In this document: positions 6,160 to 8,509 of the stretch, in pieces
Layout: each line of letters starts with the position of its first letter
Numbering within the stretch: position 1 is the first letter of the stretch
Assembly (NCBI RefSeq): GCF_938045775.1
Contig: NZ_CALIBH010000080.1
Coordinates: forward strand, 1 to 8,509
Direction: 5' to 3'
Source of the DNA: an uncultured Campylobacter sp.
GTDB taxonomy: Bacteria > Campylobacterota > Campylobacteria > Campylobacterales > Campylobacteraceae
DNA length: 8,509 nucleotides
Translations under genes and position numbers: made by a program
Notes under the pieces: model-generated
Database searches by the model: none
What the model was told of the DNA's origin: nothing
The model's input: the letters and a program-made list of their open reading frames with translations, nothing else

Positions 6160-6348
6160 ATGCCGGATCAGATGCACGGCTACGTACTTTTTCGTGCTCA
6201 TATCAAAAGCTATGTAAGCCGTAAAAACGACGATGCGAGCCGCGAGAATTTCATAAATTCCGCGCGCATAAATTCCTGGCACCGCTTAAATTTTAAAAAT
6301 ATCCGCCGCGACGAAATCTGCGCGTATAGTTCGCCTGGTGGGCTATGA
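6160..6348 (+). CDS. Small ORF of unknown function, translationally coupled to the ABC permease
   Basis: A 62-residue frame that I do not recognise. It starts with MPDQMHGYVLF and ends in SSPGGL; it is rich in Arg, Asn and Ser, with no membrane span and no signal peptide. Evidence that it is translated is positional. AGGAGG at 6148-6153 is perfectly spaced (six bases) from the ATG, and its stop overlaps the permease start as ATGA (6345-6348). The permease has only GGTGGG two bases before its ATG, too close to act as an SD, so ribosomes finishing this ORF probably restart there. It could be a leader peptide that sets permease translation, a small functional protein, or a degraded gene remnant. 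A longer frame from TTG 5998 is rejected because it begins upstream of the likely transcription start. A 10-base repeat CATAAATTCC occurs inside (6252-6261, 6267-6276). Confidence 0.5.
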   Translation: MPDQMHGYVLFRAHIKSYVSRKNDDASRENFINSARINSWHRLNFKNIRRDEICAYSSPGGL

Positions 6349-7313
6349 GCTTTAAATTTTATCTCTTTCTAATCGCAGCTTTCGTATTGCTTGCTTTAGT
6401 AGCCGTAAGTAGCGGCGGAGCGAGCATTTCGCTGGGCGACATCGCAAAATTTTTCACCTTCGGCGAGCTGGACGAGACCAAGCAGCTCATCTTGCTGCAA
6501 ATGCGCCTGCCGCGCCTAGTAATGGGTATTTTAGTGGGCGCGCTGCTGGCAACTTCGGGCGTGGTGGTGCAAAGCGTGTTTTTAAACCCGCTCGCAGACC
6601 CTTACATCATCGGCATCGCCTCGGCAGCGACTTTCGGCGCGGTCATAGCCTATTTGCTGGGGCTTAGCGACGTTTTTTACGGAATTTTCGCGTTTTTAAG
6701 CGCAAGCGCGCTGTCGATCGTGATCTTTAAGCTCGCCGCTCACACTCGCTCGATCTCGACGCTACTGATCGTAGGTATCGCCGTGTCGTCGTTTTTGGGC
6801 GCATTCACCTCCTTTGCGGTCTATCTCATCGGAGAGGATAGCTTTAAAATAACCGCTTGGATGATGGGTTATCTAGGCGGCGCGAACTGGCAAAAGATCG
6901 CACTTTTACTGCCGCCGCTGCTGTTTTGCATGGCATATTTTTACGCAAAGCGCCACGAGCTAAATATCATCTTAAACGGCGACGAGGAGGCGAAATCGCT
7001 GGGGCTCAACGTCGAGAAGTCTAAAAAGAGCCTGCTCATCGTCTCCTCGCTCATCATCGGCTTTTCGGTCGCATTTACGGGGATGATAGGCTTCGTGGGA
7101 CTCATCATTCCGCACACGCTTCGCATGGCGCTTCATACGGCGAGCAACGCCGTGCTGATCCCCGCTAGCGCGCTTACCGGCGGAGTTTTTTTGGTTTTTT
7201 GCGACGTAATCGCTAAAAACGCCCTCTCGCCGGTAGAAATTCCAATCGGCGTGGTGACCTCCTTTTTCGGCGCGCCCTTTTTTCTATACCTCGCGTTTAG
7301 GAAGCATGCATGA
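6345..7313 (+). CDS. FecCD/BtuC-type ABC transporter permease (metal-chelate uptake)
   Basis: A 322-residue inner-membrane permease of the FecCD family, which forms a homodimeric channel for siderophores, haem, vitamin B12 or related metal complexes. Typical blocks are MRLPRLVMGILVGALLATSG (residues 53-72), QSVFLNPLADPYIIGIASAA (76-95), GMIGFVGLIIPHTLRM (about 245-260), and the C-terminal PVEIPIGVVTSFFGAPFFLYL. About ten hydrophobic helices are expected and fit the plot by eye. Length is normal for the family (320-350). The start overlaps the upstream 62-aa ORF by ATGA and lacks its own well-spaced SD; the stop overlaps the ATPase start, again as ATGA. Together with the ATPase and binding protein it makes a complete type II importer. 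The substrate cannot be decided from this subunit. Confidence 0.94.
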   Translation: MSFKFYLFLIAAFVLLALVAVSSGGASISLGDIAKFFTFGELDETKQLILLQMRLPRLVMGILVGALLATSGVVVQSVFLNPLADPYIIGIASAATFGAVIAYLLGLSDVFYGIFAFLSASALSIVIFKLAAHTRSISTLLIVGIAVSSFLGAFTSFAVYLIGEDSFKITAWMMGYLGGANWQKIALLLPPLLFCMAYFYAKRHELNIILNGDEEAKSLGLNVEKSKKSLLIVSSLIIGFSVAFTGMIGFVGLIIPHTLRMALHTASNAVLIPASALTGGVFLVFCDVIAKNALSPVEIPIGVVTSFFGAPFFLYLAFRKHA

Positions 7314-8083
7314 AAATTTCGGCGCTAAACTTCAGCTACGGCAAGCGGGCGATCCTGCAAGACGTATGTCTGAATTTAGAACGGGGTAAATTTTACGGGA
7401 TTTTGGGTCCTAACGGCTGCGGCAAGAGCACATTGTTAAAAAATATCTTGCAAATTTTAAAACCTGCAAGCGGTATCATCGAAATAAACGGCAAAAGGGC
7501 AAGCGAATACGGCCTAAAAGAGCTTGCGGCGCTCATCGGCTTCGTACCGCAAAAAACGGCCCTCGCCGCGCCGCTTAGCGTAAAAGAAATTTTACTTGCG
7601 GGTAGGTTTTGCCGCCTAAAAAGCGCATTTAGCGGCTACGACGCGAACGATCACGCTAAAGTGGAGCAAATGGCAGAGCTTTTGGACGTGAAAAAATTCC
7701 TAGAGCGTAGCGCATTTGAGCTAAGCGGCGGGGAGTTTGGGCGCGTACTGCTTGCTAGAGCGCTCGTCAGCGAGCCTGAAATTTTACTGCTCGATGAGCC
7801 CACGGGCGCGCTAGATATGAACTACGCCATCGAGGCGATGAGCATCTGCGAAAACCTGACGCGCTCTTTAAATTTAACGAGCGTCATCGTGCTGCACGAT
7901 CTAAATTTAGCCTCGCTTTTTTGCGATGAGATTTTTATGCTAAAAGACGGCGCAGTGAGATATCGCGGGAGTGCGAGCGAGCTTTTTACGCCGCAGATCA
8001 TAAAAGAAATTTACGGCTTTGAAGCCTTAATAGTAGAAGAAAACGGGGTAAAGTTTATACTACCCAAAAAGGAGAAATTATGA
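7310..8083 (+). CDS. FepC/BtuD-type ABC transporter ATP-binding protein
   Basis: A 257-residue cytoplasmic ATPase that powers the adjacent permease. All catalytic motifs are intact: Walker A GPNGCGKST (residues 33-41), Q-loop glutamine 81 in GFVPQ, signature LSGGE (138-142), Walker B ILLLDEP (158-164), D-loop GALD (166-169) and switch histidine 196 in VIVLHD. The bases after the signature read FGRVLLARAL rather than the more common RQRV form, a mild variation. Length is typical of the FepC group (250-270). The SD AGGAAG (7299-7304) is inside the permease end, five bases before ATG. The start overlaps the permease stop by four bases, and the stop overlaps the binding-protein start by four bases, so the three are one translational unit. 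Confidence 0.95.
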   Translation: MKISALNFSYGKRAILQDVCLNLERGKFYGILGPNGCGKSTLLKNILQILKPASGIIEINGKRASEYGLKELAALIGFVPQKTALAAPLSVKEILLAGRFCRLKSAFSGYDANDHAKVEQMAELLDVKKFLERSAFELSGGEFGRVLLARALVSEPEILLLDEPTGALDMNYAIEAMSICENLTRSLNLTSVIVLHDLNLASLFCDEIFMLKDGAVRYRGSASELFTPQIIKEIYGFEALIVEENGVKFILPKKEKL

Positions 8084-8509
8084 AAAAAATTCTTATAGCT
8101 TTGCTCTCGGCGAGCTTTGTATTCGCCAAAGGTCTAGTCGTACTTGATCCCGCCGCGGTCGAGATCATCTACGCTTTAGGCGCGCAGGATCAGATCGCTG
8201 CGATCGCCACTACTTCGATGAGCAAGATCCGCCCGGAGACAGAAACCGCGAAATTACCAAGCGTAGGCACCTACGTAAAGCCTAACCTCGAAAAGATCGT
8301 CGAGCTTAAGCCCGATCTGGTTATTACGAGCTTTCACTCCGCGGGCGTTAGCGAGAATCTGCAAAAACTAGGACTTAAGAGCCTTGCGATGGATGCAAAC
8401 TCTACCGCAGACATCTGCCAAAATGTAAAGAAGGTTGCGACCATCGTAAAAAAAGAGAGCGAGGCGGATAAAATTTGCGCGCAGATGGATGGAATTTTTG
8501 CAGACAAAC
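8080..8509 (+). CDS. Periplasmic metal-chelate binding protein of the ABC importer (TroA/BtuF-like), 3'-truncated by window edge
   Basis: The first 143 residues of a periplasmic-binding protein (PF01497-type fold) that should capture the substrate and deliver it to the permease. A signal peptide is clear: MKK, hydrophobic core ILIALLSASFVF, and likely cleavage after Ala16 (VFA/KG). There is no lipobox cysteine, so it should be a soluble periplasmic protein and not a lipoprotein. Family features are LDPAAVEIIYALGA (residues 22-35), LPSVGTYVKPNLEKIVELKP (59-78) and DLVITSFHS, the standard pattern in which a Thr/Pro-rich loop precedes the KPDLVI strand. ATG overlaps the ATPase stop (ATGA), with AAGGAG at 8069-8074 five bases upstream. 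The C-terminal lobe is outside the window. Iron-siderophore, haem, corrinoid and nickel complexes all remain possible. Confidence 0.92.
   Translation, partial: MKKILIALLSASFVFAKGLVVLDPAAVEIIYALGAQDQIAAIATTSMSKIRPETETAKLPSVGTYVKPNLEKIVELKPDLVITSFHSAGVSENLQKLGLKSLAMDANSTADICQNVKKVATIVKKESEADKICAQMDGIFADK

Noticed and set aside
6160..6345. Cobalamin or other known riboswitch ahead of the permease
   Set aside because: I looked for a B12 box and the conserved core segments of the cobalamin class and did not find them; a covariance-model search would be decisive.

Overview
The window looks like a chromosomal segment of a Campylobacter-type epsilonproteobacterium. The reasons are the very frequent word AAATTT/AAATTTAAA inside and between genes, the lysine/phenylalanine-rich proteins, strong AGGAGG-type ribosome binding sites, and the gene families present (guaA, cstA with a ybdD-like partner, a FecCD-type metal-chelate ABC operon). 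Base composition is closer to balanced than in C. jejuni, which points to the oral, higher-GC branch (C. gracilis, C. rectus, C. showae and relatives). That assignment is an inference, not a match.

Left part, plus strand: the 3' half of guaA (GMP synthase) enters from the left edge. One base after its stop comes a flavodoxin-fold NAD(P)H oxidoreductase. After about 120 bases comes a 66-residue single-membrane-span protein with a perfect Shine-Dalgarno (SD) sequence. A 266-base spacer carrying a diverged direct repeat then leads to a 382-residue protein with beta-propeller-like repeats that I cannot name.

Middle: a 415-base convergent spacer (3088-3502) holds no gene I can support. On the minus strand lie cstA (peptide/pyruvate-type transporter, 693 aa) and, overlapping its end by 14 bases, a ybdD/yjiX-like small protein (71 aa). 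The cstA leader can fold into a three-tier nested stem-loop just upstream of its SD.

Right part, plus strand, divergent from cstA: a promoter overlapped by a Fur-like dyad leads into a tightly coupled operon of four reading frames. These are an unrecognised 62-aa ORF, a FecCD/BtuC-type permease, a FepC/BtuD-type ATPase, and a periplasmic substrate-binding protein cut by the right edge. All three junctions are 4-base ATGA overlaps. The substrate is probably a metal chelate (siderophore, haem, corrinoid or nickel complex); the sequence does not decide which.

Most of the window is ordinary metabolism and transport. I see no clear new biological system. The least explained items are the 62-aa ORF that appears to drive permease translation, the structured cstA leader, the propeller-like protein with its repeated upstream element, and the 66-aa membrane protein.
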